The notes: a model not told the origin generated them from the sequence alone. A stretch of 64,000 bases of DNA from CAYYFV01 sp965660075 (GCA_965660075.1 CBFHYO010000065.1:1-64000), one strand, 5' to 3'; shown: positions 1 through 8,958, numbered from the stretch's first letter. Made by a program: numbers and translations.

Positions 1-159
1 ATGAAAACAGTTTCATTTAAAGCATTGGTTGCAAAATATGTCGCGTTGAATTTTTTTATTTTAACAGCAGTGTTTTTTATTATCCCAATGTATCCTTGGT
101 GGTTTTTTCTGGTTATAGGTGCGGTTTCAAAAATTTATCAGTTATCGGTAAGTAGCTAA
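1..159 (+). CDS. small hydrophobic membrane protein, possibly 5'-truncated
   Basis: A frame is open from the first base, which happens to be an ATG, to TAA at 157-159, giving 52 residues. The middle (about residues 15-45) is strongly hydrophobic with one or two possible membrane segments and a Pro-Trp-Trp cluster. The gene may start upstream of the window, so the true N-terminus is unknown. Its stop overlaps the rsmI start by one base (TAATG), which suggests translational coupling. I recognise no family. Confidence 0.5.
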   Translation: MKTVSFKALVAKYVALNFFILTAVFFIIPMYPWWFFLVIGAVSKIYQLSVSS

Positions 160-836
160 TGTTAAGTGTAGTAGCGACTCCAATTGGAAACCTGGGTGAT
201 ATAAGCTTTCGGGCATTGGAAACTTTAAAAGATGTAGATTATATTTTATCTGAAGATACTCGGGTTTTTAAGAAACTTGCTATTAAATATGAAATTACTA
301 CTAAAGTTGTAAGTTTTCATTCACACTCTGGAGAGCAAAAAATCAATGAGATTATTCATGATCTTAAAGATGGCAAGCAGATTGCTTTGGTGTCAGATGC
401 CGGTACTCCATTAATATCAGATCCTGGATTTAGTTTAGTTTCGGCTTGTCGGAAGAATAATATTCAAGTATCCCCTGTTCCAGGCGCGACAAGTATTGTT
501 GCGGCTTTGAGCGCTTGTGGGTTTCCTGCTGATAAATTTATGTATCTGGGATTTTTTCCAGCAAAAAAAGGCCGACAAACCCTCGCTAAAAAAATGGCAG
601 AATCCGAATATACCTGTGTGTTTTTGGAGTCTGTACATAGGATAGGAAAAACTTTGCAATTGGTTTCTGAGCATTTTGACGACGAACGTTTAATTTGTGT
701 TGCGCGTGAAATTACAAAAATTCACGAGGAATTCAAAATTTTTCAAGTAAAAGATTTAGAAAATGAATTAAAATCACTAACACTTAAGGGCGAATTTGTT
801 ATAATGGTAGCACCTAGTGGTTTTAATTTTATTTAA
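159..836 (+). CDS. rsmI: 16S rRNA (cytidine-1402 2'-O)-methyltransferase RsmI
   Basis: RsmI uses S-adenosylmethionine to 2'-O-methylate C1402 in the 16S decoding centre. The N-terminus carries the family signature ATPIGNLGDIS and SEDTR, followed by VSDAGTPLISDPG and PVPGATS, all typical of the tetrapyrrole-methylase fold. At 225 residues it is shorter than the E. coli enzyme (286); the missing part is the small C-terminal extension, and the catalytic fold looks complete. It is joined by TAATG junctions to the small upstream gene and to the downstream pilin gene, so it probably sits in one transcript with the pilin cluster although the functions are unrelated. Confidence 0.95.
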   Translation: MLSVVATPIGNLGDISFRALETLKDVDYILSEDTRVFKKLAIKYEITTKVVSFHSHSGEQKINEIIHDLKDGKQIALVSDAGTPLISDPGFSLVSACRKNNIQVSPVPGATSIVAALSACGFPADKFMYLGFFPAKKGRQTLAKKMAESEYTCVFLESVHRIGKTLQLVSEHFDDERLICVAREITKIHEEFKIFQVKDLENELKSLTLKGEFVIMVAPSGFNFI

Positions 837-1393
837 TGAGAAGTGGTTTTACCCTTTTAGAACTTGTAATTGTGATAGCCTTAATTGGCACTCTAACAAC
901 AACTATGTTTGGGTCTTTTACTACGAGTTTTAATAATATTGGTTCTAGTTCCGATATGAGCCGTATGGCAACAGCTATTGATCAGATGAAGTCACTGGCT
1001 TACTCGGCTTTTAGTATTGATGATCCGGGAGTTTCACATAATTTCAACTTGTATATCGACGATACCAAACTTGAAATGTATGAAAATCTTGATGGTAACT
1101 ATTTATTTGATTCAGAAAATGATCGGATGCTTTTTAATTTAGATTTTACAGACCCAGCTAATAGCTTAAAGACAGATACAGCAACTAAAGAAGATCAAGA
1201 GCAACAAGTTTACAATATTGATAACCCAATTGTCTTTGGTTACAAAGAAGGTGCACTTGACTGCGACTCTAACCTTGCGGAGGCATTGAGTATTGAATTG
1301 GAAAATGTGAAAAATGAACTTGTGGTTGGATATTTATACATCAATCCTGATTCGTGCCATTTAGAAATAACAACAAATAATTTACATGATTAA
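836..1393 (+). CDS. type IV pilin-like / pseudopilin protein
   Basis: This 185-residue protein opens with RSGFTLLELVIVIALIG, a textbook type III signal: short basic leader, Gly at -1, Phe at +1, Glu at +5, then a hydrophobic alpha-1 helix. The prepilin peptidase would cut after Gly. The rest is a soluble acidic domain with a Cys pair (Cys-Asp ... Cys-His) near the C-terminus that could form a disulfide. It is the first of three pilin-like genes and overlaps the next by 8 bases. The order (GspH/PilE-like, then PilV-like, then PilW/GspJ-like) fits a minor-pilin operon that primes pilus assembly. Which minor pilin it is cannot be decided from sequence. Confidence 0.85.
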   Translation: MRSGFTLLELVIVIALIGTLTTTMFGSFTTSFNNIGSSSDMSRMATAIDQMKSLAYSAFSIDDPGVSHNFNLYIDDTKLEMYENLDGNYLFDSENDRMLFNLDFTDPANSLKTDTATKEDQEQQVYNIDNPIVFGYKEGALDCDSNLAEALSIELENVKNELVVGYLYINPDSCHLEITTNNLHD

Positions 1394-2009
1394 AAAAGCA
1401 TATTCTATATTGGAGGCTATTGTGGCTGTGAGTATTGTGAGTATGATTATCACAATTTCTGTGAGTGTTATAAACTCTTCACTTCAGAGTTTAGACGAAA
1501 ATGGCTCGAATTTAATGGCAACAAGTTTGGCACAAGAAGGTTTGGATTATTTTGAACAAGTTGTACAAACAAACAAACTCAAATTTAACAATAACCCTGC
1601 TTGTAAATTTAACAGTTTAGAGGCTATTGAGTGTAACTCGCCTATTGCAGATGATGAATATGATTTGTCATGGAGCTTTGAGCCGCTTAAAAGAACTCTG
1701 ATTGAAAGCTCAGATAGTATTAATAACGATAAAACTGAAGGAATTAATTTTGATGATAATCAACTTAAAGTTTACCAAACTTGCTTTAATGTACTTGCTT
1801 TAGCTGGTGATAATCCAGTCGATGAAGCTGAGCCAAATTGTTTTGAATTTTACTCCCCCTTTGCTCAAATTGAAGGGGCTGAGCAGCAGTCTCAAACTAA
1901 GTTTGTACGTGTAATCAAAAAAACAAACGATAATATAAGCTCTAAAGTATATTTTTATGTAGTTGGTAAAACTGAACTACAATCTATTGAATTAACTAAA
2001 GTATTTTAA
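1386..2009 (+). CDS. type IV pilin-like protein, PilV/GspI-like
   Basis: The 207-residue product begins KKAYSILEAIVAVSIV. The motif is non-canonical: Ala replaces the usual Gly at -1 and Tyr replaces Phe at +1, but Glu at +5 and the hydrophobic alpha-1 helix are kept. Prepilin peptidases tolerate some substitutions at -1 (family knowledge), so processing is plausible but not certain. Cysteines in the soluble part (NPACK, AIECN, QTCF, PNCFEF) suggest disulfides. The gene overlaps the upstream pilin by 8 bases and ends in a TAATG junction with the downstream pilin. Confidence 0.8.
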   Translation: MIKKAYSILEAIVAVSIVSMIITISVSVINSSLQSLDENGSNLMATSLAQEGLDYFEQVVQTNKLKFNNNPACKFNSLEAIECNSPIADDEYDLSWSFEPLKRTLIESSDSINNDKTEGINFDDNQLKVYQTCFNVLALAGDNPVDEAEPNCFEFYSPFAQIEGAEQQSQTKFVRVIKKTNDNISSKVYFYVVGKTELQSIELTKVF

Positions 2010-3058
2010 TGAAAAAAGGTTTCACATTAGTCGAAATATTGGTTGTAATGTCGATATTTTCATTGGTATCGATGGTAGCTTTGAATGCATTTTTTAGTAC
2101 TTACAAAGTACAAATACAATCTAGCTCAACCAATGCATTAATTTCTGAATCTAGGGTTTTAATGGATAAGGTAGTACGTATTGTTGAAAAGAATAAACTT
2201 GACTATGAGGAATACTTTTACCAATGCAATGTTCAAAAAAAATGTCCATTGATTAACTATGAAAATAAAGTTGTGGCAGGGTCTGAATTTGGTCGTGAAG
2301 ATGGACTTTATACTTGGCAATTTTACGATCCTGGATTTAGGGATGCAGCATTAAGAACTCGTGATAGCTATGGATTAGTTTGTCAAAATGCAGGCGGTGC
2401 TATTTTAGATTACCCGAGTGATGCTTGTGCTAGTGGACCTTTGAGATTTTCTGAGGATATTCATATTGGTAGTTTTTATCAGGACAACGGAATCAATAAT
2501 GCTTTTAGTATCCAAAGTAACTACAATCAAAATAATGTAAATGGTCCTGCTACCCCTGCTGCTGGTAAACTATATGTATTACCTGATACTGATTCTGTAA
2601 TTGTTTCGGAGCTATACTTAAAAAGTATGGATGAAAATAAAAAAACAATTATTGGTCGTGAATTAAATGGTGATAACAATATGCTTTCAGTACTCGAACT
2701 AATTTCGGGCGACAACGAACTGGATGGTGCAAACAAAAAAAACTCTAAAAAATTTACATGCGCCCCAAACTACGACTGTGGAGTTGGAAATGTGGGTCTT
2801 AGAAATGATTTCTACGATAACGAAAATCTTTTTGAGCAAGCTAAACCAATCTCCCCTTTTAGATTAAATGTAGAAAGTTTGTGGTTTCAACTCAGCCCTC
2901 TTAATGATCGAGAGCAGAATTTTGCTGCAAATATAAAAACTCCTCAAACTGTCACAATTAGCATGGTTCTCACAGCTAGCAATCAAAACAACCTAAACTT
3001 GTTTAACAACTCGCCTTTTAGGTATGTACTTACAAAAACTGTAGTGTTGAGTGACTAA
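2009..3058 (+). CDS. type IV pilin-like protein, PilW/GspJ-like
   Basis: At 349 residues this is the largest of the three. It starts MKKGFTLVEILVVMSIFS, a perfect prepilin signal (Gly -1, Phe +1, Glu +5). Large size and position last in the cluster resemble PilW/GspJ minor pilins. The soluble domain has paired cysteines (CNVQKKC, CAPNYDC) and many Asn and Asp residues. It starts on the TAATG overlap with the preceding gene. The pilB ATPase lies 13.6 kb downstream, so the pilus machine is split over the region; no pilC, pilT, pilM-O or pilD is seen here. Confidence 0.85.
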   Translation: MKKGFTLVEILVVMSIFSLVSMVALNAFFSTYKVQIQSSSTNALISESRVLMDKVVRIVEKNKLDYEEYFYQCNVQKKCPLINYENKVVAGSEFGREDGLYTWQFYDPGFRDAALRTRDSYGLVCQNAGGAILDYPSDACASGPLRFSEDIHIGSFYQDNGINNAFSIQSNYNQNNVNGPATPAAGKLYVLPDTDSVIVSELYLKSMDENKKTIIGRELNGDNNMLSVLELISGDNELDGANKKNSKKFTCAPNYDCGVGNVGLRNDFYDNENLFEQAKPISPFRLNVESLWFQLSPLNDREQNFAANIKTPQTVTISMVLTASNQNNLNLFNNSPFRYVLTKTVVLSD

Positions 3059-3061
3059 TAA

Positions 3062-3211
3062 CTAAGGTAAAACACTTTGTGCATGAATAGAGCTGGCCTT
3101 TGAATAAGTCAGACCATCTTTAGCATAGGAAATAACTATTAAGGATCCAACAAGAAAAACCATCGAAGATAAAAATAAAACCAATTTGTAGTGCTTGTGA
3201 GTGATATTCAT
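3062..3211 (-). CDS. small single-pass membrane protein, hypothetical
   Basis: A 49-residue frame starts at ATG (3209-3211) and stops at TAG (3062-3064). It has a basic/His-rich start (NITHKHYK), one hydrophobic segment at about residues 9-30 and a polar tail. It converges with the pilin operon, whose stop is only 4 bases away. No family is recognised; the topology makes it plausible but coding is unproven. Confidence 0.4.
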   Translation of the reverse strand: MNITHKHYKLVLFLSSMVFLVGSLIVISYAKDGLTYSKASSIHAQSVLP

Positions 3212-3281
3212 TTAATAATTATTTAAATTATTAAATTATACACCTTTTTGCAATTTTGGTCAAATACTTTAAAGAGATTTA

Positions 3282-3518
3282 TTATTCTGCGTCACACTGG
3301 TTGTCTTCCGCATCTTTGTAGACAGGAATTGTTTGCCCATTAACTTCTGCTGTAGCCAAGTACACTTTCCTACCAGATCCTAAGTCGATACATTCTATGT
3401 CTTCACCAGAGGAAATTATTAGAGAACCCTTAAAAAGATCTGAGTTTGAAAGAAATGGAAGGGCAAAAGCCGAAACTGCCAAAACGGCAATAATTATGAG
3501 AACTTGTTTTTTTGGCAT
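3282..3518 (-). CDS. small membrane-anchored or secreted protein, hypothetical
   Basis: The 78-residue product has a basic N-terminus (MPKKQ), a hydrophobic segment at residues 5-24 and a polar domain with two cysteines (IECIDL and DNQCDAE) that could form a disulfide outside the membrane. The segment could be a signal peptide or an anchor. It lies downstream of the other small minus-strand ORF, and the sequence between them is very AT-rich. I do not recognise a family. Confidence 0.55.
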   Translation of the reverse strand: MPKKQVLIIIAVLAVSAFALPFLSNSDLFKGSLIISSGEDIECIDLGSGRKVYLATAEVNGQTIPVYKDAEDNQCDAE

Positions 3519-3574
3519 GTTTTTGGGATTAGGACTAAGTTTATTGTAAAGCGAAAAAAAGTTTGAGAAAAGTA

Positions 3575-3688
3575 ATGTTTATATTCTTTGCAATGTTTGT
3601 GGTGATTGCGCAAGTCTTTTTGTTAAATTACTGTTGTTTTGTAGACATACAAAAAAAAGAAATACAAAAAAAAGGTAATTTTTCTTAA
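3575..3688 (+). CDS. possible 37-residue membrane peptide
   Basis: ATG at 3575 to TAA at 3686-3688. The first 20 residues are hydrophobic (FIFFAMFVVIAQVFLL), followed by two adjacent cysteines and a lysine-rich tail. It is divergent from the 3282-3518 gene and lies just upstream of the structured RNA block. It may be chance in AT-rich DNA. Confidence 0.25.
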   Translation: MFIFFAMFVVIAQVFLLNYCCFVDIQKKEIQKKGNFS

Positions 3689-3689
3689 A

Positions 3690-4115
3690 TGTTCCGTGCG
3701 ATTGGTATTAATAATCGAGGAAATCTAGCTTAAGAAAGACTACCTTTGTGTGCTAAACCAAACACTAATCTCTTGCCTTATTTCGGTTAGTTTTAAGTCT
3801 TACCTAGAGAAGAATCTCATGCACGGACCGCTTGTTTTGGTGTGAGTTATCTGATAGGATAGAAATGTTGAATCGCTATGCAGTAAATCACCAAGCTTGG
3901 GGTTTCTGCGGATTGAGTTGGTTTAATTCTCAATCCCATCATAAAGCAAAAGAGGAAAACTAAGTTTGGATATTTTGGTGCCAAGCTTAGTCTCGGCTTT
4001 TTTGCTCTATTGTAATAATAGAAGGGGGCTCACTTTAATCTCCTTTGTTTAATTTTGTTGGGCGGAGAGAGCCTTGGATTCAAGGTTCCGCGTGTAATTC
4101 ATTGGAGATTGATTT
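3690..4115 (+). ncRNA. candidate structured non-coding RNA(s), unidentified
   Basis: About 650 bases (3689-4335) lack a credible gene, and 3690-4115 is packed with complementary segments. CCGTGC (3694-3699) can pair with GCACGG (3821-3826), enclosing TCTAG/CTAGA and AAGACT/AGTCTT. TTGGTG near 3837 can pair with CACCAA near 3889. GGATTGAG/CTCAATCC near 3909-3935 forms an 8-bp hairpin. ACTAAGTTTGG/CCAAGCTTAGT near 3959-3990 forms an 11-bp hairpin with one G-U, framed by AGCAAAA/TTTTGCT. AATCTCC (about 4037) pairs with GGAGATT (about 4104) around GAGCCTTG-GATT-CAAGGTTC. This looks like one long RNA or two adjacent ones. Some pieces resemble RNase P elements (GAGGAAA, CAGTAAATCACC), but their order does not give a convincing fold, so no name is assigned. 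Confidence 0.5.
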
Positions 4116-4295
4116 GCTGTATGTCAATGTACTTATAGTATCTTGTTGAAAACCTTTTTCTTTTTTAGTTTTCATATCACTATACACCCACTATTTTTTT
4201 TGTGCAAACACTATGACTTGCGTCAAATAATAATTTGAATTCTAATTCGATCGAGAGAAGATTTTCAAATCACAAAAAAGTCTTGGAAAACTGCT

Positions 4296-4301
4296 TATAA
4301 T
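4296..4301 (+). promoter_or_regulatory. -10 box upstream of miaB
   Basis: A perfect TATAAT lies 34 bases upstream of the miaB ATG. I see no good -35 at 16-18 bases. The 5' leader is AT-rich with no Shine-Dalgarno. Confidence 0.4.
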
Positions 4302-4335
4302 AAAGTAAAATCGTCTTAATTGATAATCAAATAAA

Positions 4336-5706
4336 ATGTCTAAAGTTTTAGATTTAAAATACAAAGTAATGACCTATGGTTGCCAAATGAACCATAGTGA
4401 CTCTGAAAGACTATCAAAAGTTTTAGAAAATTATGGCTATAGCGAGTGCGAAGATATGCTAGATGCAGACCTAGTTTTGTTTAACACTTGCTCAATCAAA
4501 CAAAAGGCCGAAGATAAAGTTCTTGGACAAATGACCAAAATTGCAGAAATGAAAAAGGACAGACCAAATTTACTACTTGGGATTACTGGTTGTATGACCA
4601 GAATTACATCTACGAGAGTATCTGATAAAAAAGATAAATTATTTCGACAGGTTAAAAATCTAGATCTGTGTTTTCAGATTCAAGACATGACAAAACTGGG
4701 TGGTATGCTTTCTGAACTCAACCCAGAGTTTAACAAACTCGAAATGCAAGAGGCAGAACTAGGTAACTATTTCGAAATTCAACCTAAATACAAAACCGCC
4801 TTTCAGGCTTATATTCCGATTATGACTGGGTGCGATAAGTTCTGTACTTACTGTATTGTTCCCTACTCTCGTGGGCGGGAAGTTTCGCGACCTATCGAAG
4901 AAATTTACAAAGAAGCTGTAAAACTTGTAGAGAATGGATGTATAGAAATCACTTTACTTGGTCAAAATGTAAACAGTTATGGTCTTAGCTGGGAAGATAA
5001 AAAGGTTGATGGTAAATTTAATTACGAGACTCCGCCTTTTGTTCAACTGATGCGTAAACTCGATACAATTGAGGGACTTGAGCGTGTACGATGGACTTCT
5101 CCGCACCCTCAAGATATGACAAACGAGGTTATCGATGCCGTTTATGAACTTCGGACTCAAATGCCATATATCCATATGCCCTTGCAAGCTGGTAACGATA
5201 GGGTTTTAAAAAAGATGAATAGAAACTACGACAAACAAAAATTCAGAGAAATTGTTGAATATATAAGAAAGAAAATGCCAGATTGTTCGATTTCGACCGA
5301 TATGATTGTAGGATTTTGTGGCGAAACCCCAGAAGAATTTGCTGAAACTTGCGAGTTTTTCGAAGAAATGGGCTTTGATCTAGCTTTTATTTCTCAGTAC
5401 TCAACTCGTGAAGGTACAACAGCAGCGATGCTTAAGAAAGACGATGTGAGTCGAGAAGAAAAGAAAAGAAGATTTCATGCACTCAATGAAGTGCTTAAAC
5501 GTACTAGCTTTGCTCGTAACAAGTTTTTTGAAGGCAAGACAGTACAAGTGTTAGTCGAAAAAGTCTTGGACTCAGGTGAGCTTTCTGGAAGAAGTGAACA
5601 CTACAAAGAAGTAGTTTTTGAAGGGTCTCATGACTTGATTGGTAAAATCATACCAGTGAGAATAGATAGTTCGCTTGAATGGAGGCTTGAAGGAACTATG
5701 GTTTAG
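4336..5706 (+). CDS. miaB: tRNA-2-methylthio-N6-dimethylallyladenosine synthase MiaB
   Basis: MiaB is a radical-SAM methylthiotransferase that adds the 2-methylthio group to i6A37 in tRNAs reading UNN codons. The order of domains is clear: an N-terminal MTTase (UPF0004) domain with YGCQMN, FNTCSIK and GITGCM supplying three cysteines for one [4Fe-4S] cluster; a radical-SAM core with CDKFCTYC (CxxxCxxC) and VPYSRGRE; and a C-terminal TRAM domain. Length (456) is normal. The N-terminus and internal motifs favour MiaB over MtaB or RimO. miaA is not in the window. The gene stands alone after the structured-RNA region and converges with the DUF4012 gene only 3 bases downstream. Confidence 0.93.
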   Translation: MSKVLDLKYKVMTYGCQMNHSDSERLSKVLENYGYSECEDMLDADLVLFNTCSIKQKAEDKVLGQMTKIAEMKKDRPNLLLGITGCMTRITSTRVSDKKDKLFRQVKNLDLCFQIQDMTKLGGMLSELNPEFNKLEMQEAELGNYFEIQPKYKTAFQAYIPIMTGCDKFCTYCIVPYSRGREVSRPIEEIYKEAVKLVENGCIEITLLGQNVNSYGLSWEDKKVDGKFNYETPPFVQLMRKLDTIEGLERVRWTSPHPQDMTNEVIDAVYELRTQMPYIHMPLQAGNDRVLKKMNRNYDKQKFREIVEYIRKKMPDCSISTDMIVGFCGETPEEFAETCEFFEEMGFDLAFISQYSTREGTTAAMLKKDDVSREEKKRRFHALNEVLKRTSFARNKFFEGKTVQVLVEKVLDSGELSGRSEHYKEVVFEGSHDLIGKIIPVRIDSSLEWRLEGTMV

Positions 5707-5709
5707 TTC

Positions 5710-7539
5710 TTATTGTTGTGGACTTATTAAAAATTCCGCTTTGTAATCGCTCGTAAAACTCTGAGTGTTTATAAGGCGGTTATTTTTTAATTTATAATTC
5801 TTTGGTGAAAAGGCGTGCAGATTTGTATTTTCCAGATCAACAATGTGTGTGATTTGAGTGTTGTTCAAGCCTGATTGAAATAAATTCTCAAACTTAAAAC
5901 TAGTTGCGCTATTTAATTTGTAACTAATGGGCGTTTGATACGTAAAACTAAATCTAGTGATCTTATCTGGAGTTATTCCAAATCCGGCAACTTGATTGGG
6001 CCTGGAATTATATGGATCAGCAACTTCGAAGAACTTTAAGTCTGAATCAATTAACTTGGAGTCTCCTGGCAAATACGATCTAATAAAAGCTTGATAATCT
6101 CCCCTACCCAGGATGTATCTAATATCTCCGCGCATAGGATTTAAATCGTAAGATTTTAGTAATGAATTTAGTAGCCATTCAGTTTGATCTGTATATGTAT
6201 GCTCTAAATTAATTGTAACTTCTGTTGTAACATGCGTGTCATTGAAAGTGTGTAAAAAAGTCATGTGACGATCAATAAAACGATCCCCCTTGGTTCCAGA
6301 AACAGAGTTGAAAGTATGCATTTGCGCAAAGGGTTCTAAGTTGGATAAATCTTGCCGAAAATCAAGATCAGAAAGTGCTTTATCTAAGGTGGTGTTTTTT
6401 GAATAAACTTGAATATTTCTAGATTCGATTTGAGAAATAAGAAATTTTACTAATTTTTCTGGATTGGCAGATTGTAATATTTTATTGGGTAGTGATGTGA
6501 GCATTTCTGAAATTTTGTTTTTTGAAGAACTATCACCATGAGCTTTTGATTCAACCAAAAAAGAAAGAATAAAATCCAAATCCTTGGAAAATTTATAAGT
6601 ATTGTTATTAATTTTTACTTCATCTATAAATGGTCCAAGCTGGCTAAAAACATTATGATTAATAGAAACTATTGTCTCGAATGACGGGGCTTTGTTTTGC
6701 TGAAGGAACTTTTCAATTTGTGTTGCTACCGCTGGAAAATCAGGTGAAAAATTAAAATCACGAATAAAAAGTTTTTGATTATCATCCTGAAATTCTATAG
6801 GTACATTTGATAAGCCTTCAAATGAGCCATCGAAATCATAAATATCTCGAAACTCTAAAGATTTGATCTGTGCATTATCAACTTCTAAAAAACCTAGTAG
6901 TCCAATGAAACCGCCCGTTGCACGAATTTCATTATTGTTTTGAATTAAAAGCAGGATTGTATGAGGTTTTGATAATCCAAGTGAATTATTTAATATTGAA
7001 ACAAAATTGTTTGCCCGAGACACTGTATTAAAAATATCTTGGTTGTGAGTTTTCAAAAAACGAAAAGCTAGATTTAAACTAGAAAAAGGCTGTAAAGTTG
7101 GTAGCTTTTTGATATTTGTTTGGTTACTTGCAAGAATATACTCGGTTTTATTTAACAAGTCCCCTAACTCTAATAAGAGATTTTGGATTTCTGCAAAATC
7201 ATTTGAATTCAAGATGTCTTGAAAATTCTGTGTATCCAACGCGGGCTTTAATTTCAAGGCGTGTGAATAAGTATCTAAGAGACTTGGAAGAATTTCGATA
7301 AGCTGGTCTAAGGGTTTATACATAGATAAAACAGCAGTTAGACTATCGATATTATTTTCAAGTAACTCATGAGCTGTTTGCACATTTTTAGAGTCTGTAA
7401 AAAAATCATGATTTCTTTGTTCATAATTGTGAATTACAGAATCTACAAAATCTAAATCAACGTTGTTAATTCGACTACCAATCAATACCGAAATAGCAAT
7501 AGGTATCCCAACAATAAACCCAAAAAAAACTTTTTGCAT
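5710..7539 (-). CDS. DUF4012 domain membrane-anchored protein
   Basis: The 609-residue product has an N-terminal hydrophobic anchor (about residues 5-22) and a large exported part. The block LLLIQNNNEIRATGGFIG is the hallmark of DUF4012, found often in CPR and Actinobacteria beside polysaccharide genes. The biochemical role is unknown. Its start overlaps the stop of the next minus-strand gene (7539-8900) by one base (TAATG on the minus strand), so the two are probably co-translated. Two glycosyltransferases lie a few kb away, which agrees weakly with an envelope-polysaccharide role. Confidence 0.75.
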   Translation of the reverse strand: MQKVFFGFIVGIPIAISVLIGSRINNVDLDFVDSVIHNYEQRNHDFFTDSKNVQTAHELLENNIDSLTAVLSMYKPLDQLIEILPSLLDTYSHALKLKPALDTQNFQDILNSNDFAEIQNLLLELGDLLNKTEYILASNQTNIKKLPTLQPFSSLNLAFRFLKTHNQDIFNTVSRANNFVSILNNSLGLSKPHTILLLIQNNNEIRATGGFIGLLGFLEVDNAQIKSLEFRDIYDFDGSFEGLSNVPIEFQDDNQKLFIRDFNFSPDFPAVATQIEKFLQQNKAPSFETIVSINHNVFSQLGPFIDEVKINNNTYKFSKDLDFILSFLVESKAHGDSSSKNKISEMLTSLPNKILQSANPEKLVKFLISQIESRNIQVYSKNTTLDKALSDLDFRQDLSNLEPFAQMHTFNSVSGTKGDRFIDRHMTFLHTFNDTHVTTEVTINLEHTYTDQTEWLLNSLLKSYDLNPMRGDIRYILGRGDYQAFIRSYLPGDSKLIDSDLKFFEVADPYNSRPNQVAGFGITPDKITRFSFTYQTPISYKLNSATSFKFENLFQSGLNNTQITHIVDLENTNLHAFSPKNYKLKNNRLINTQSFTSDYKAEFLISPQQ

Positions 7540-8900
7540 TATTCAATAACTATTAAAGTATGGGTGCCGAAATTGTAATCTCTTTGGAAGATTTCTACTG
7601 CATAAGATGGTAACTTTGGACCAAACAAAGAACTTAAAAAATCCAGTCTAAATTTTGAATAATCAATAACCTTTTCGAATGCAGAAACTGTACTTGGAAT
7701 AAAATTCAACTCAGGTTTTATATAGTGTGTGTTAAAATTAAACATGTTAAATTGCCAAGTTTTTGGAGATATATTTACAACTTGTAAGCGTTTATTGAGT
7801 GATATCAAATCGATAGTGTTATTTTCTATAACAGAGTCGGAATTAGTAATTGAAACATTTAGAGAAGCTTTTTGATTTGTTTTAAGTACTCTGCTTGTGC
7901 TTGTTGGGTTGAAATATCGAGATAAAAAGTTGAGTGTTTCTTTTAAGTCTTTGTCACTTAGATCTTCTTTTGAATTAAGGACTAATTGCCATTGATTGTT
8001 GTTATCTAAAGAAGTTGTAATACTTGAATTAAGTAATTTTTGATAAAGGTTTTGTGAAACTCCAAAATTTTGCAAAATATGTTCTAAAGATTTGTTCAGG
8101 ATTTTTGGCATTCTAGATTCTAAACTACTAAGACTCAAATGAAATTTTGTTTGGGATGGAGATTGGTTTAGATCTTCTAACAATAAATGGTTTTGAGTTG
8201 AACTGTTTGATTCTAAATAATTAGAAATATATAACTTATTTGAGTCGCTTTCGATATTGAAAAATATATTATCGTATTTTTTTAAAAGAGACTCCAATGC
8301 TTTTTGAGAGGGTGTGAGTAATTTGTTTTTAAAGATAGTTTCTTGAAAATTCTTTGGACTCAATGCTACATATCCAAAAGAATTACCGGGGTGGTTTTTT
8401 ATTTGAGTCAAAATAGAGTTTTGATCAAATGGACTAGTTAAACTTTCGTTAAACTTTGATGTAGAAATTAATTTTTGATTATTTGGAAGTGCGTACTGAT
8501 TGAACTTATTTGAGTCATCAAGATTGGAATTGTCACTAATAACAACTCCTGAGTTTACCTGTCCATCATTGTTTAGAAAAACCAAAGATATAGGTTGTTT
8601 CGTATGAATAAATTCGTCTATGAGGGATTGATCAAAATTCAAATCACGAAAGACTCCAAACAACTTAGTGTTTTGAACGGGTTGATAAGAATGTGTATTG
8701 AGTTTGACTGCAAAAACAGTTTGACTAGGCAAGAAATCAAACCATTGATTATTTTTAGCTTGGTAGTACCTCAGAGTGTTAAAGCTCATAAAAACAAGGC
8801 AAATCAAGGACAACAAAACTGCTAGCGAAACTACGGGGAATGTGAAAATATTTTTTATTTTTTTAATGACAATCAAAATCTTTGAATTAGATACATTCAT
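7539..8900 (-). CDS. membrane-anchored hypothetical protein upstream of DUF4012 gene
   Basis: I prefer the ATG at 8898-8900 (MNVSNSKILIV) over a TTG 27 bases upstream, giving about 453 residues. A basic N-terminus precedes one membrane helix (about residues 22-45); the rest is extracytoplasmic, rich in Asn, Ser, Leu and Phe. The start of the exported part (PSQTVFAVKLN) and the repeated beta-rich pattern are weakly like DUF3352 proteins, but I cannot confirm this. It is first in the two-gene unit with the DUF4012 protein. A role in envelope assembly is inference only. Confidence 0.6.
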   Translation of the reverse strand: MNVSNSKILIVIKKIKNIFTFPVVSLAVLLSLICLVFMSFNTLRYYQAKNNQWFDFLPSQTVFAVKLNTHSYQPVQNTKLFGVFRDLNFDQSLIDEFIHTKQPISLVFLNNDGQVNSGVVISDNSNLDDSNKFNQYALPNNQKLISTSKFNESLTSPFDQNSILTQIKNHPGNSFGYVALSPKNFQETIFKNKLLTPSQKALESLLKKYDNIFFNIESDSNKLYISNYLESNSSTQNHLLLEDLNQSPSQTKFHLSLSSLESRMPKILNKSLEHILQNFGVSQNLYQKLLNSSITTSLDNNNQWQLVLNSKEDLSDKDLKETLNFLSRYFNPTSTSRVLKTNQKASLNVSITNSDSVIENNTIDLISLNKRLQVVNISPKTWQFNMFNFNTHYIKPELNFIPSTVSAFEKVIDYSKFRLDFLSSLFGPKLPSYAVEIFQRDYNFGTHTLIVIE

Positions 8901-8958
8901 TCTATGAAAAATATGAAAGTTTTCCAAGTGTTACCAAGAAAATTTTAACAAATTTTTA

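Noticed and set aside
3690..4010. tmRNA
   Set aside because: No tRNA-like 3' end with TTCGANTC and CCA and no credible tag frame ending in Ala-Ala.
3696..4100. Group II intron (GTGCG 5' end, GAGCC...GGTTC domain V-like hairpin)
   Set aside because: The hairpin is only 20 bases with no bulge or GAAA loop and there is no maturase; similarity is superficial.
3690..4115. Calling the RNA block RNase P RNA because of GAGGAAA (3717) and CAGTAAATCACC (about 3881)
   Set aside because: The order is wrong: the helix that would close the molecule (CCGTGC/GCACGG) ends before the CAGTAAAT segment, and no 3' partner of the GAGGAAATCTAGC strand lies near the expected 3' end. Left unnamed.
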